Shown in pieces: positions 52,809 through 63,956 of a stretch of DNA of 64,000 bases (the stretch's first letter is position 1; each line of letters starts with the position of its first letter). This stretch comes from RPQJ01 sp963846315 (GTDB lineage Bacteria; Pseudomonadota; Gammaproteobacteria; Steroidobacterales; Steroidobacteraceae). Made by a program: the position numbers and the translations under genes. The DNA is taken from contig CAWJVM010000004.1 of the NCBI GenBank assembly GCA_963846315.1, positions 104,159 through 168,158 of the forward strand, in the 5' to 3' direction. A model generated the notes under the pieces. The model had not been told where the DNA came from, did no database searches, and saw only the letters and a list, made by a program, of their open reading frames with translations.

Positions 52809-54617
52809 ATGCCTGGACCCATTGACGCATTGCTGAACCTGGCCCGGCTGTCCCGCCGGACGGGCCAGGATGCGCGCGTCGAAGCCGCGCAGGTCGCGAC
52901 CCTCTATCGCACCCTGCCAGGAGCCATGCTGGCAGGAACGCTGCTCGCCGTGATCGTGGCGGGCTGCTATTCCGCTTTCCTGGGCAGCCACGCGATCCTG
53001 CTCTGGCTGGCGCTGCACCTTGCGGGCAAGCTCCGCTACCCTGTCATTACCGCCTATTTCAAAGACGCGCGTGCCGCCGAACGCAGCGGCCACTGGGCCC
53101 GAGTGGCGACGCGCGAGCTGGTCATGACGAGCTCGATCTGGGGACTCGCGCCCTGGTTGCTGCTGCCCGAATCCAGCGAGTCCCTCGCGGCCCTGCTGAT
53201 CCTGATCATGCTGTCGCTCGCCAGCGCCGGGATGCTGTCGGTCGCATCGGTTCGCAGCGTGATCTACGCCCATGCAATACCGATGGTCACCAGCCTCGCC
53301 CTGGCGCTCGCCTGGCGCGGTAGCGGTCTCGAACTCGTTCTCGCGGGTTGCTGCATTCTTTACCTCGGGGTCACGCTCTTCTTCGCGCTCCGCCAGCATG
53401 GCCTGATCACGCGCGCGCTGGAGGAACGCTACGCCAAGGAAGACCTGGCGGTGCAACTCGCGGACCAGGTCGCGATTGCGCAGCGCGCGAGCGAAGAAAA
53501 GTCGCGATTCCTGGCTTCGGCCAGTCATGACTTGCGGCAACCGCTGCATGCGATCGCCCTGTTCGGTGCCGTTCTCGACAAGGACCTGCAGGGCACGCCG
53601 CAACACACGAATGCACAACGACTGATGCGCGCAGTCGAGGCGCTCGGCATGTCGCTCGATACGATGCTCGACGTCTCGCGCCTGGATGCGGGCCTGATCG
53701 CCTCGGAGCCGCGGGCGTTCCCGGTCAACTCGCTGTTTCAGTCGCTCTACGTGGTCTTTTCGAAGCAAGCCGAGGCGAAAGGACTGCATCTGCGGCTGCG
53801 CGCAAGCCCGCTTTCGATCCGCTCCGACCCTGACCTGCTGCAGCGCCTGCTCGGCAACATCATCGAGAACGCGATCAAATACACCAACCAAGGCGGTATC
53901 TTCGTCGTGGCGCGTTCACGCGGTTCGTCGGTATGGCTCGAATGTTACGACAGCGGCATTGGCATACCGTCCGAGCACTTGCCGCGCATCTTCGACGAGT
54001 TTTACCAGGTCGGTAACCCGGCTCGCGAGCGGACCCGCGGCCTGGGCATCGGTCTCGCCATTGTTCGGCGACTCGCAGACCTCCTTGGTCACCGTATCGA
54101 GGTAACGACGGAGCCGGGGCGCGGCACTCGCTTTCGGGTGATCGTCCCGGAGTGTGAGCCGGCCGTTCGGTCGGCACCGATCCGGTCCGTCGACGAGCCG
54201 GGGAAAGGCCCGGTCAATCTGCCACGCCGTGTCATCGTGCTCGACGATGAAGATGCCGTCGGCGATGCCGTGGTTGCGCTGCTGCGGGCGCATGGTGTCG
54301 AAACACAGGCCGTCCGAACAGAGCACGACGCCCACGACGCACTCGACCTTGCGCATCGGTCAGGGCGCCCGTTCGACGCACTGATGTGTGATTTTCGCCT
54401 GGCCGACGGCATCGACGGCCTTGACGCCGCGCTTCGCCTGCGTTCGCGCGGCCCGTTGCTGCTGCCGGTGTTGCTGGTCACCGGAGAAACGTCGCCAGAG
54501 CGCCTGCAGCGCGTGCATGAGTCGGGAATGTCAGTACTGTTCAAGCCCGCCACTGGACCCACCTTGCTGCAGGCCCTCGCCGGATTGCGTCGCCCACAGC
54601 CAGGGGCCGGCGCATGA
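52809..54617 (+). CDS. Hybrid sensor histidine kinase/response regulator
   Basis: A 602-residue membrane kinase. About six N-terminal helices (residues 35-195) form a sensor with no recognisable ligand domain. HisKA follows with phospho-acceptor His240 in ASASHDLRQPLHAI, then an ATPase domain (NIIENAIKYTN, DSGIGIP, GLGIGLAIVRRL), and a C-terminal receiver (about 473-595) with Asp528 in LMCDFRLADG. No output domain is attached. Its last codons overlap the antiporter gene by 4 bases, so ion or pH sensing tied to that antiporter is a fair guess. Confidence 0.9.
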   Translation: MPGPIDALLNLARLSRRTGQDARVEAAQVATLYRTLPGAMLAGTLLAVIVAGCYSAFLGSHAILLWLALHLAGKLRYPVITAYFKDARAAERSGHWARVATRELVMTSSIWGLAPWLLLPESSESLAALLILIMLSLASAGMLSVASVRSVIYAHAIPMVTSLALALAWRGSGLELVLAGCCILYLGVTLFFALRQHGLITRALEERYAKEDLAVQLADQVAIAQRASEEKSRFLASASHDLRQPLHAIALFGAVLDKDLQGTPQHTNAQRLMRAVEALGMSLDTMLDVSRLDAGLIASEPRAFPVNSLFQSLYVVFSKQAEAKGLHLRLRASPLSIRSDPDLLQRLLGNIIENAIKYTNQGGIFVVARSRGSSVWLECYDSGIGIPSEHLPRIFDEFYQVGNPARERTRGLGIGLAIVRRLADLLGHRIEVTTEPGRGTRFRVIVPECEPAVRSAPIRSVDEPGKGPVNLPRRVIVLDDEDAVGDAVVALLRAHGVETQAVRTEHDAHDALDLAHRSGRPFDALMCDFRLADGIDGLDAALRLRSRGPLLLPVLLVTGETSPERLQRVHESGMSVLFKPATGPTLLQALAGLRRPQPGAGA

Positions 54618-55939
54618 GCTTCGGCTCCTGGGCGCTCATCGTCGGCGCACTGCTCACTACGATGGCCCTGACCGGCAGCCTGCTGCGACGCCTGCCACTG
54701 AGCACCGGCATGCTATACCTCGCTGTCGGTGTCGGACTCGGCCCTGCGGGATGGGCGCTATTGTCACCGGACCCGCTGCTTCATGCGGAAGTGCTCGAGC
54801 GAGTAGCGGAAGTGGCGGTCCTGATCTCATTGTTCGCGGTCGGACTCAAGCTCGGCCTGCCGCTGTCCGACAAGCGGTGGCGACTGCCGCTGCGGCTGGC
54901 ATCGTTGTCGATGCTGGTCACCATCGCTCTCGTCACCGCGATCGGGGTGGTGGGCCTGGACCTTTCGTGGGGAGCCGCCATCCTGCTTGCGGCGATCGTG
55001 GCGCCGACTGATCCGGTGCTCGCGTCAGACGTCCAGGTCCTGGAGGCGAACGATCGGGACCGCCTGCGCTTCAGTCTTTCGGCCGAGGGCGGGCTCAACG
55101 ACGGAGCCGCCTTTCCTTTCGTGATGCTGGGGCTGGGACTGCTGGGACTGCACGATCTCGGCGGGGGCGGTTGGCGCTGGCTCGCCCTCGACGTCGCCTG
55201 GGCCATTGCCGGTGGCCTCGTCATCGGCGGAGCACTGGGCGCGCTCGTCGGCAGGCTCGTCATCCGCCTGCGAACCCTCCACAAGCTCTCGGTTGGCCTG
55301 GATGAATTCCTGGCCCTCGGTCTCATCGGGCTCGCCTATGGCACGGCCCTGCTCTGCCACACGTACGGGTTCCTGGCTGTGCTGGCGGCTGGTATCGCGC
55401 TCCAGCGAGCCAACCAACCCAACGACGTCGCAGGCTCGCAGGCGGCGCCGAAAATCATCCTGGCCAGCCCGGCCACCAGCGAAAAGATGTCGACCGATGC
55501 AAGGTATGCGACGGCCTACATGATGCAGGAAGTCCGCGACTTCAACGATCAGCTGGAACGAATCGCCGAGGTCGCCGTGGTACTGATCGTCGGCGCGATG
55601 CTCTACTACATCGAAATCGACCAACCGACCGTCGTATTCGTGGCCCTGATGCTGCTCGTCGTCCGTCCCGTTTCCGTCTGGCTGGGATTGCTGGGCGCAC
55701 CTGTATCGCGCGACCAGCGTCTCCTGATTTCCTGGTTCGGCATCCGCGGAATCGGCTCGATCTACTATCTGCTGTTCGCCGTGAACCGGGGCGTGCCGGA
55801 TGCGATCGCCCATCAGTTCGTCGGGCTCACGCTCACCCTGGTCGCGACTTCGATCGTCCTGCATGGCATTTCCGTCACGCCGTTGATGAATCTCTACGCT
55901 CGTCGGAAAGCCCGGGACAGCCGGCGGCCAAGCGGCTAG
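54614..55939 (+). CDS. NhaP-type cation:proton antiporter
   Basis: A 441-residue CPA1-family exchanger with about 12 helices. Family signatures are FAVGLKLGLPLSDKRW, the ion-site motif LLAAIVAPTDPVLASDVQV (Asp in TDPV) and SAEGGLNDGAAFPFVMLGLG. The late ISWFGIRGIGSIYYLLFAV is the usual Arg-containing helix. There is no RCK tail, unlike the antiporter at 12329. It is translationally coupled (4-bp overlap) to the hybrid kinase gene. Confidence 0.9.
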   Translation: MSFGSWALIVGALLTTMALTGSLLRRLPLSTGMLYLAVGVGLGPAGWALLSPDPLLHAEVLERVAEVAVLISLFAVGLKLGLPLSDKRWRLPLRLASLSMLVTIALVTAIGVVGLDLSWGAAILLAAIVAPTDPVLASDVQVLEANDRDRLRFSLSAEGGLNDGAAFPFVMLGLGLLGLHDLGGGGWRWLALDVAWAIAGGLVIGGALGALVGRLVIRLRTLHKLSVGLDEFLALGLIGLAYGTALLCHTYGFLAVLAAGIALQRANQPNDVAGSQAAPKIILASPATSEKMSTDARYATAYMMQEVRDFNDQLERIAEVAVVLIVGAMLYYIEIDQPTVVFVALMLLVVRPVSVWLGLLGAPVSRDQRLLISWFGIRGIGSIYYLLFAVNRGVPDAIAHQFVGLTLTLVATSIVLHGISVTPLMNLYARRKARDSRRPSG

Positions 55940-55973
55940 TCTTGCTCCACGCCAAGAGCACCGTGGACGGGCA

Positions 55974-57367
<1,394 letters not shown>

Positions 57368-57371
<4 letters not shown>

Positions 57372-58378
57372 TGCACCTCGATCTCGCGCTGATCTGGGCA
57401 GGGCTCCTCGCCTTCGCGGTGCTTGCTTACGTCGTGCTGGACGGGTTCGACCTCGGCGTCGGCATCCTGTTTCCATTCATGCCCGAAGAGAAGCAGCGCG
57501 ACGAGCTGATGAACTCGGTCGCGCCGGTCTGGGACGGCAACGAAACCTGGCTCGTGCTTGGAGGCGGCGGCCTGTTCGCTGTGTTTCCGCTGGCCTACGC
57601 GATCATCATGCCCGCGCTGTATGCGCCGGTGATCGCCCTGCTGCTCGGCCTCGTCTTTCGCGGCGTGGCATTCGAATTTCGCTGGAAGACCCAGCGTGGC
57701 AAGTTCCTGTGGGATGGCGCATTCGCTGCCGGATCCACTCTGGCTGCGTTCGCCCAGGGCATCGCGCTCGGCGCACTGGTGCAGGGTATTCCCGTGGCGG
57801 GCCGCGCCTATGCCGGTGGGTGGTGGGATTGGCTCACGCCATTCAGCCTGCTCACGGGCGTGTCGCTCGTGTTCGGCTATGCGCTGCTCGGCGCGACCTG
57901 GCTCATCTACAAGACACAGGGGCCTACGCAGCAGCAGGCTTATCGATTTGCCACCGTGGCCGGCGGCGCGACGTTGGCCGCCATCGGGCTCGTCAGCCTG
58001 TGGACGCCCTTCCTCAGCGACGTATTCAGGGAACGCTGGTTCTCGTGGCCACGCATATTGTTCGTGACGCCCGTTCCGGCGCTGGTCGCTTGCGCTGCCT
58101 ACGTCCTGTTCAATGGACTGCGAAAGCGGCGGGAGTTGAGCCCGTTTCTCGCGTCGCTGGCATTGTTCGTCCTGTGCTTCGTCGGACTCCTGATCAGCTT
58201 CTTCCCGTACCTTGTGCCGACGTCGGTCACGCTGTGGGAAGCGGCTGCGCCGCCGTCGAGCCTGAAGTTCCTGCTTGCGGGCGCCGTCTTCCTGATCCCG
58301 ATCATCCTCGTATACACCGCGTATTCGTACTGGGTGTTCCGCGGCAAGATCGAACCGGGCGGCGGCGGTTATCACTGA
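57368..58378 (+). CDS. cioB: Cytochrome bd-type (CIO) quinol oxidase subunit II
   Basis: A 336-residue, eight-helix partner of CioA. The N-terminus ALIWAGLLAFAVLAYVVLDGFDLGVGILFPF and SVAPVWDGNETWLVLGGGGLFAVFPLAYA are the CydB/CioB signatures, with the Asp-Gly-Asn-Glu segment near the proton path. The ATG overlaps the cioA stop (ATGA). It is followed 2 bases later by a 37-residue DUF2474 gene. Confidence 0.93.
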
Positions 58379-58380
58379 CG

Positions 58381-58494
58381 ATGGCGCCCAAAGGCTGGCA
58401 GCGCCTGCTCTGGTTCGTCGTGCTCTGGGCGGGCAGCGTCGCGGCACTCGGCGCCATCGCGTGGGCGATCCGGTGGGCCCTGGGTCTAAAATAG
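58381..58494 (+). CDS. DUF2474 small subunit of the CIO oxidase
   Basis: A 37-residue single-helix protein: a basic start MAPKGWQRLLWFV, then the helix VLWAGSVAALGAIAWAIRW, and a short tail. It matches the DUF2474 family that follows cioB in many operons and is thought to act like CydX, stabilising the oxidase. It starts 2 bases after the cioB stop. Confidence 0.8.
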   Translation: MAPKGWQRLLWFVVLWAGSVAALGAIAWAIRWALGLK

Positions 58495-58516
58495 CGGCCT
58501 GTCACGGAGAACCACG

Positions 58517-60061
58517 ATGAACGGCGCACAGTCCCTGCTGCAGACCCTGGTCAACTGCGAGGTCGAAGTCTGCTTCGGCAACCCCGGTACCTCCGAGATG
58601 CATTTCGTCGCCGCGCTCGACTCGGTGCCGCAGATGCGGTCCGTGCTGTGCCTGTTCGAAGGCGTGGCGACTGGTGCAGCCGACGGCTACGGACGCGTTG
58701 CCGGAAAACCGGCCGCCACGCTGCTGCACCTGGGGCCCGGCCTCGCCAACGGCCTCGCCAACCTGCACAACGCACGACGCGCCAGCACGCCGCTCGTGAA
58801 CATCGTCGGCGACCACGCCACGTATCACCTGCAGTACGACGCGCCGCTCACGTCCGACATCGTCGGTTTTGCACGCCCGGTGTCGTCGTGGATCCACGAA
58901 TCGAAGAGCGCCGATGCAGTGGCGTCGGACGCTGCCCGAGCAGTCCAGGCGGCGCGTTCTGCACCCGGTTGCGTGTCGACGTTGATCCTGCCGGCCGACA
59001 CCGCCTGGAACGAAGCCCGGCGCGCCGAGCAGAAACTGCCGGACCTGCTGCCGGCTGCCGTGAGCCCGGATGCCATCGATGCGGCGGCCAGGCTGCTGTC
59101 GAATGGCAGGAAGACGGCGCTGCTGTTGCGCGGCGCAGCACTCTTCGGCGCAGGCCTGGAGTCTGCAGGTCGCGTGCAGGCAAGAACGGGGGTGCGATTG
59201 CTTTGCGACACGTTCGCACCGCGCGCTGAGCTCGGCGCGGGTCGCGTGCCGGTCGAGCGCATTCCCTACTTCGCGGAGCAGATCGTCGACTTCCTGAAGG
59301 ACTTCGAGCAGATCATTTTCGTCGGTGCCAAGCCGCCGGTGTCGTTCTTCGCCTACCCCGGCAAACCGAGCTGGTGCGCACCCGAGGGTTCGCACCTCAG
59401 CTACCTTGCACACGCACACCAGGACGGCGCGCAGGCTCTCGCTGCATTGGCCGATACACTGGGCGCACCCGCACGTTCGCCGGTGCGCATTCCGCTGCAA
59501 TTGCCGGACCTGCCAGGCGGTCCGCTGACTGCGCTCGGTGTCGCGCAAGTGATTGCGGCGATGACGCCGGAAAACGCAATCTTTGCCGATGAATCCGCGA
59601 CGGCGTCGTTCCCGTTGCTGTCCATGATGGCGCGCGCGCGGCCGCACACGCATCTGCCGTTAACGGGTGGTTCGATCGGCCAGGGGCTGCCGCTCGCGGT
59701 CGGCGCGGCCATCGCCGCACCCGATCGGAAAATAATCTGTCCGCATGGCGACGGCGGCGCCGCTTACACGATGCAGGCGCTGTGGACGATGGCGCGGGAA
59801 AAGCTCGACGTCGTGATCGTGATCTACGCCAACCGGTCGTACGCGATTCTCAACATCGAGCTCGGGCGCGTCGGCGCGACCGGCAGCGGCCCGGTCGCGA
59901 TGTCGATGCTCGACCTGCACAACCCGGAAATGAACTGGACGCAGATCGCCGCCGGCCTGGGTGTCGAGGCCAGCCGTGCGACGACGTGCGAGGAATTCGC
60001 TGCACAGTATTCTTCGGCGCTGAAGCATCGAGGACCGCGCCTGATCGAAGCGATGATCTGA
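58517..60061 (+). CDS. ThDP-dependent enzyme (acetolactate synthase/benzoylformate decarboxylase-like)
   Basis: A 514-residue thiamine-diphosphate enzyme. The PYR domain starts EVEVCFGNPGTSEMHF with the catalytic Glu in LCLFEGVATGAADGYGR. The ThDP-binding motif is GDGGAAYTMQALWTMAREKLDVVIVIYANRSYAIL, with the usual GDG-to-N spacing. Residues GSIGQGLPLAVGAA precede it. The sequence is of the acetolactate-synthase-large-subunit-like group that lacks a regulatory subunit, so the reaction is unassigned. GGAGA precedes the ATG. Confidence 0.82.
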   Translation: MNGAQSLLQTLVNCEVEVCFGNPGTSEMHFVAALDSVPQMRSVLCLFEGVATGAADGYGRVAGKPAATLLHLGPGLANGLANLHNARRASTPLVNIVGDHATYHLQYDAPLTSDIVGFARPVSSWIHESKSADAVASDAARAVQAARSAPGCVSTLILPADTAWNEARRAEQKLPDLLPAAVSPDAIDAAARLLSNGRKTALLLRGAALFGAGLESAGRVQARTGVRLLCDTFAPRAELGAGRVPVERIPYFAEQIVDFLKDFEQIIFVGAKPPVSFFAYPGKPSWCAPEGSHLSYLAHAHQDGAQALAALADTLGAPARSPVRIPLQLPDLPGGPLTALGVAQVIAAMTPENAIFADESATASFPLLSMMARARPHTHLPLTGGSIGQGLPLAVGAAIAAPDRKIICPHGDGGAAYTMQALWTMAREKLDVVIVIYANRSYAILNIELGRVGATGSGPVAMSMLDLHNPEMNWTQIAAGLGVEASRATTCEEFAAQYSSALKHRGPRLIEAMI

Positions 60062-60067
60062 TCAGCC

Positions 60068-60087
60068 GGTCGGCGCCGCCGCCGACC
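60068..60087. terminator. Hairpin in the convergent gap after the ThDP enzyme
   Basis: GGTCGGC (60068-60074) pairs with GCCGACC (60081-60087) across a 6-base loop. It fills the 26-base gap between two convergent genes, so it may terminate both. No T-run is present. Confidence 0.45.
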
Positions 60088-60966
60088 TCAGCTCCGCCGC
60101 AACATCAATACGTTGCCGCCGACGGCGAGAGCGGCGCCTGCGAACGTCAGCAGGGTCGGGTGAAACCCCTCGAAGGCCATCGAGACCACCAACGCCAGGA
60201 GCGGCGTCATCACGCCGATGGTGCCCGTCGGCCCTGGGCCGATTCGCTCCTGCAGCGTCAGGAAGCAGGCGAACGTCAGCACGGACCCGGCCAGCGCGAG
60301 GTAAAACAGGGAGAGCCACCACGAAGCGATCGCGGGTGGCACGAAACTCAGTCCCTGCAACAATGCCAGCAACGCGGCCGCCGCCGCCCCATACAGCATG
60401 CCAAACCCGAGTGCCGGCCAGAACGGCAGTCCGCGCGAGCGGTTGCGACTGGCCGTCAGGCTGCCCACCGTGGACAGCAAGACCGAACCGACGGTGAACA
60501 CGGCACCCAGCAGCGTGTTGCGATCACCGGTGGTGTTCGCGAACTCAGGCCAGAAAATCAGCGCGACGCCGGCGATGCCGAGCAGGCCGCCCACGATGAA
60601 GCGCGAACTCAGGCTGACACCGAACAAAGCGCGAGCCCCGATGCCCGCGACGAGGGGCGAAGCCGAGTAACCCACGGCCACGAGCCCGGACACCAGGTGC
60701 TGCTCGGCGTGGTAGACGCAGACGTACGACACGCCGTACATGAAGCCGCCTTGCAACGCGAAGATCGCGTGCTGACCCGGCGTGAAGCGCAGCCGTTCCT
60801 GTCGCAGCACGCAAAGCCCAAGGATCACCGCTCCGGCCAGCGCGAAGCGCATGGCCACGCCGACCTCGGGCGCGACATGACCGATCTGGAACGTGATCGC
60901 AAACCACGTCGTGCCCCAGGTGAGCACGCAGATCGCAAACAGTTGCCAGTTCTTGAGTCGGTGCAT
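60088..60966 (-). CDS. EamA/DMT-family transporter
   Basis: A 292-residue, ten-helix metabolite exporter of the drug/metabolite transporter superfamily. Two EamA repeats are visible, the first with WGTTWFAITFQIGHVAPEVGVAMRFALAGAVIL and the second with LALAGSVLTFACFLTLQERIGPGPTGTIGVMTPLLAL. The substrate is unknown; relatives export amino acids or other small metabolites. Confidence 0.88.
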   Translation of the reverse strand: MHRLKNWQLFAICVLTWGTTWFAITFQIGHVAPEVGVAMRFALAGAVILGLCVLRQERLRFTPGQHAIFALQGGFMYGVSYVCVYHAEQHLVSGLVAVGYSASPLVAGIGARALFGVSLSSRFIVGGLLGIAGVALIFWPEFANTTGDRNTLLGAVFTVGSVLLSTVGSLTASRNRSRGLPFWPALGFGMLYGAAAAALLALLQGLSFVPPAIASWWLSLFYLALAGSVLTFACFLTLQERIGPGPTGTIGVMTPLLALVVSMAFEGFHPTLLTFAGAALAVGGNVLMLRRS

Positions 60967-61322
60967 CGGGTTGTATGCGCAGCGGCAGGTGCACCGGGAT
61001 CAACCAAGTCTAGCGGATACCGTTGCAACGCCCGTGCGCGCTACCTTGCCGTCAAGTCAGGTCGTTGTTTATCAAGCAATACTATGCCCTGAATGCTGCA
61101 GAGCAGCACAACTCGCTGCGAGCGGGTATACTGCGCGCCGCTGTTCAGCATTGACGGTCAGCCTGTTTCACGGCGCCGTCGCACATCGGGCCGTGCGCCT
61201 GTCGCCTGAATCTCGTCGTGTACGCAACGCCTGCTGCGAAGCACGGGTTTGCATTCATCTACTCGTCGCTGTGCGCCATCCGGCGCGGGTCGTCGACGTC
61301 ACTCATCGCATTGGAGAGTTTT
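60967..61322. other. 356-bp intergenic region
   Basis: Between the EamA gene and a small membrane-protein gene. A TATACT hexamer at 61127-61132 could be a plus-strand -10 box, without a convincing -35. A GTG at 61218 opens a frame in phase with the small gene at 61323 but has no good ribosome binding site. I see no RNA gene or larger repeat. Confidence 0.4.
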
Positions 61323-61418
61323 GTGTCCTCGTTCCTCGTCGCTTTCAGTACCACCGCCTTGGTCGCCACGGGCCTGCTCTTTGTCCTGCAGGTGTTCGAG
61401 GACTTCCAGGATGCTTGA
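61323..61418 (+). CDS. Small single-pass membrane protein (31 aa)
   Basis: A 31-codon frame starting GTG at 61323 with GGAGAG 4 bases upstream. One membrane helix (FLVAFSTTALVATGLLFVL) is followed by the acidic tail QVFEDFQDA. Plan and tail resemble the 25-residue protein at 41283 (helix then QVEDLAA). The function is unknown. A longer form from GTG 61218 is possible but less likely. Confidence 0.55.
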   Translation: MSSFLVAFSTTALVATGLLFVLQVFEDFQDA

Positions 61419-61647
61419 CTGGATGCTCAGTACGCGCAGGCGTTTCGGGGTCAAGCGCACGGTGCAGGACCGCTCGTGTGCCGCCGCCAATGGCGACTGG
61501 CTGACGCGACCCGGTGTCGGCCAGGTTCGGGCCGCAGGTCTCGAAGACGGCACGGCCCGTCGGGGGCAGGGGCGTACGCTCGCCGTGTGGAATACCGGCT
61601 GGCATCGCGCGGTGCACGACTTTGCCCGTCGCCGGACTACGCCCTGA
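61411..61647 (+). CDS. Hypothetical basic protein (78 aa)
   Basis: ATG at 61411 overlaps the end of the small membrane-protein gene by 8 bases; a weak AGGA precedes it. The product is Arg-rich and soluble (MLDWMLSTRRRFGVKRTVQD to the end HDFARRRTTP). No family is recognised. It may be co-translated with the small gene or may be a chance frame in high-GC DNA. Confidence 0.35.
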   Translation: MLDWMLSTRRRFGVKRTVQDRSCAAANGDWLTRPGVGQVRAAGLEDGTARRGQGRTLAVWNTGWHRAVHDFARRRTTP

Positions 61648-61675
61648 CACGCGGCGGCGCGCACTAGCGCCCGAG

Positions 61676-62572
61676 TCACGGTGCAGCAAGCTGGATGCGA
61701 ACATGGGATGCACGCCGGTACGCGGAAGGCGTGAGTCCCCGCTCGGCGACGAAGGCGCTGCAGAAGTGGCTCTGCCCGCGGAACCCCACGACATCGGCGA
61801 CCTCACGGATGCTCAGTCCGGTCGTGCGCAGCAATTCACATGACCGTTCGATCCTTGCCCTGCGCAAATACCGGTGAGGCGTCACGCCCGTCGCCTCACG
61901 AAAGCTGTTCGTGAAACTGGTGATGCCAACTCCGCACACCTGTGCAAGGTCACGCACCGGTAGAGACTCTCCAAGATGGGCCAGCATGTGTCGCATGGCC
62001 GTATGCGCCACTCGCAGTCGGCCACGCGATGCAGGCAGTTCGATCGCGTTACGAGGCCGCTCGAGTTCGCGCTGCAGTTCCGTAACCAGCGCGTTGGCCA
62101 GCGACTTCATGTACGACTCCGCCTGCGAGCGCGCCTCGAGTTCGCTCATCAACCGGCGTGTGATCGACACGATCACGTCGTTGGTGAAGGTCACGGGTTC
62201 GCCCACCCCACTCCGCAACAACCACGCCGGGAGAGCCCGCTCGTCGTCGAAGTAGACGATCGTGCCCTCGCCGACTCCTCGCAGCGCCACCTCGGCACGA
62301 ACGTTGCGCGGCACGAACGTCACGAGGCCGGGAAGCGACTGCTTCAGGCGCCGGCGATCCTTCGAGAGATAGTCCATCGGCTTGCCGCCCGTGTGCACCA
62401 GCATCAGCGGAATGGGCAGCGGTGGCACCGTGATCGACTCGAACAGGGCCTGATGCCGATCGAGCACGACGGGCCAGCGGCCCGGAACCCGACCGCTGCC
62501 AACCGGATTGCCGGCGATGCGCCTGATGATCTTGCGAACGCGGTGGGTGGCACTGGACATGTCGATCGCCAT
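61676..62572 (-). CDS. AraC-family regulator
   Basis: A regulator of about 298 residues from the ATG at 62572. The N-terminal half is a cupin-like or unassigned sensor (LVHTGGKPMDYLSKDRRR; GLVTFVPRNVRAEVAL). The C-terminal AraC domain (about 195-290) ends SIREVADVVGFRGQSHFCSAFVAERGLTPSAYRR. An earlier in-frame ATG at 62674 would overlap the divergent porin promoter and start, so 62572 is preferred. The 100-bp gap to the OmpP1-type gene suggests it controls that gene. Confidence 0.88.
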   Translation of the reverse strand: MAIDMSSATHRVRKIIRRIAGNPVGSGRVPGRWPVVLDRHQALFESITVPPLPIPLMLVHTGGKPMDYLSKDRRRLKQSLPGLVTFVPRNVRAEVALRGVGEGTIVYFDDERALPAWLLRSGVGEPVTFTNDVIVSITRRLMSELEARSQAESYMKSLANALVTELQRELERPRNAIELPASRGRLRVAHTAMRHMLAHLGESLPVRDLAQVCGVGITSFTNSFREATGVTPHRYLRRARIERSCELLRTTGLSIREVADVVGFRGQSHFCSAFVAERGLTPSAYRRASHVRIQLAAP

Positions 62573-62672
62573 CGTAGCGAAAGAAAACGACAAATGCTGC
62601 GGTGGAAACCGATAACGGCTGCCTCCCCGGGAGCTACCGTCAGTGCCATTGTTTCCATAGCAGATCAAAGTC

Positions 62673-63956
62673 ATGCGCCTGCAAGGCTTGCCTCAACTAC
62701 TGATTTCATCAATGGGTCTCGCTTCGATTGTTCTCGCCCTTCCTTGTTGGGGAGCCGGGCCCTGGCTCTCGGAAACGGGTGGCGCAGACATGGGCATGGC
62801 AGGCGCCGGTCGTGCAGCCATGTCGCTGGATGCGACGTCACTCGCCGCGAACCCCGCAGCGATGGCCCGACTGTCGGGCACCACGATGACGGCCGCGGCC
62901 ATGCCGTTCGAACTGGACTACGTATTCCGGGGATCCGCCGAGTCGCCGGCGAATGCCACCAACCAGGAAGGCGTGATCGTCGTCCCGGCGCTGTTCGCGG
63001 TTCATCGAGCGCACCGACTGGCGTACGGCATCGGCGTCTACAGCTACTTTGGCCTTGCGTTCGATTCCGGCAACCAGTGGGCGGGTCGGCGGGTCATCGA
63101 GAAGGCCGGTATCGCCACTCTCAACATTGCCCCCAGCATCGCGTGGGAGGCGACCGATCGACTGATATTCGGAGTATCCGTAGCTGCGCAGATGGTTGAG
63201 CCGACGGCGCGCATAGCCGTGGCCAACGACGCAGACTTTTATGGGCCGCCCGTCGGACTGCCTGACGGTCAGCTGGAATTGAACGGTCAGTCGTGGGCTG
63301 CCGGCGGACAACTGGGCCTGACCTACGCACTGACGGAGAGTTCGACGATCGGGCTGGCCTGGACCGCGCCGGTGGGCCACACCGTCGCATTCGATGTCTC
63401 TGCGAAATACCTGCATCCAGTGCTGGCCATACTGCTGCCACCCGACGAAGCGTCGAAACTCGACATCACGCTACCGCAGCAGCTCCTGCTGGGCTTTGCT
63501 CGCCAGGCCAGCGACGACACGACGCTGGCACTTGGCCTGTCGTGGCAGGACTGGTCAGAGTTCGGCCAGTCGAGGCTCAAGCTGCCGGGCTACTCCGCGC
63601 CAATGATCGCGAGCGGCCTGCAGGACACGTGGGGTGCCTCCATCGGGGTGCGGCACGCATTCGGGAATGGCTGGGCTGCCGCGACGGGTGTGAGTTACGA
63701 CAGCAATCCCGCGACGACAGGAGGAACAGCCGTGTACTTCCCGGTGGCCGAGCAATGGCGGATCGCCGCGGGCGCCGAGCACGCACTGACCGAGGCATGG
63801 CGCCTGCGCGCAGAGCTCTCCGTGGTTATGCAGGGCGACGCCGACGTCGTGCAACTGACACATCCCCTGCCCCTGCCCGGCATCCCGCCGCTGACCGGCA
63901 CGTACGGGAATACGCGCGTCTACATGCTGGCAATCGCGGCGGACTTCACGCTGTAG
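62673..63956 (+). CDS. OmpP1/FadL/TodX-family outer-membrane transporter
   Basis: A 427-residue beta-barrel for uptake of hydrophobic compounds such as fatty acids or aromatics. The signal peptide ends ALPCWG. Family marks are the N-terminal plug-like NSETGGADMGMAGAGRAA-type segment and MSLDATSLAANPAAMARL. The many alternating strands end in AIAADFTL. It is divergent from an AraC regulator. The last 44 bases of the window after its stop hold nothing I can support. Confidence 0.85.
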   Translation: MRLQGLPQLLISSMGLASIVLALPCWGAGPWLSETGGADMGMAGAGRAAMSLDATSLAANPAAMARLSGTTMTAAAMPFELDYVFRGSAESPANATNQEGVIVVPALFAVHRAHRLAYGIGVYSYFGLAFDSGNQWAGRRVIEKAGIATLNIAPSIAWEATDRLIFGVSVAAQMVEPTARIAVANDADFYGPPVGLPDGQLELNGQSWAAGGQLGLTYALTESSTIGLAWTAPVGHTVAFDVSAKYLHPVLAILLPPDEASKLDITLPQQLLLGFARQASDDTTLALGLSWQDWSEFGQSRLKLPGYSAPMIASGLQDTWGASIGVRHAFGNGWAAATGVSYDSNPATTGGTAVYFPVAEQWRIAAGAEHALTEAWRLRAELSVVMQGDADVVQLTHPLPLPGIPPLTGTYGNTRVYMLAIAADFTL

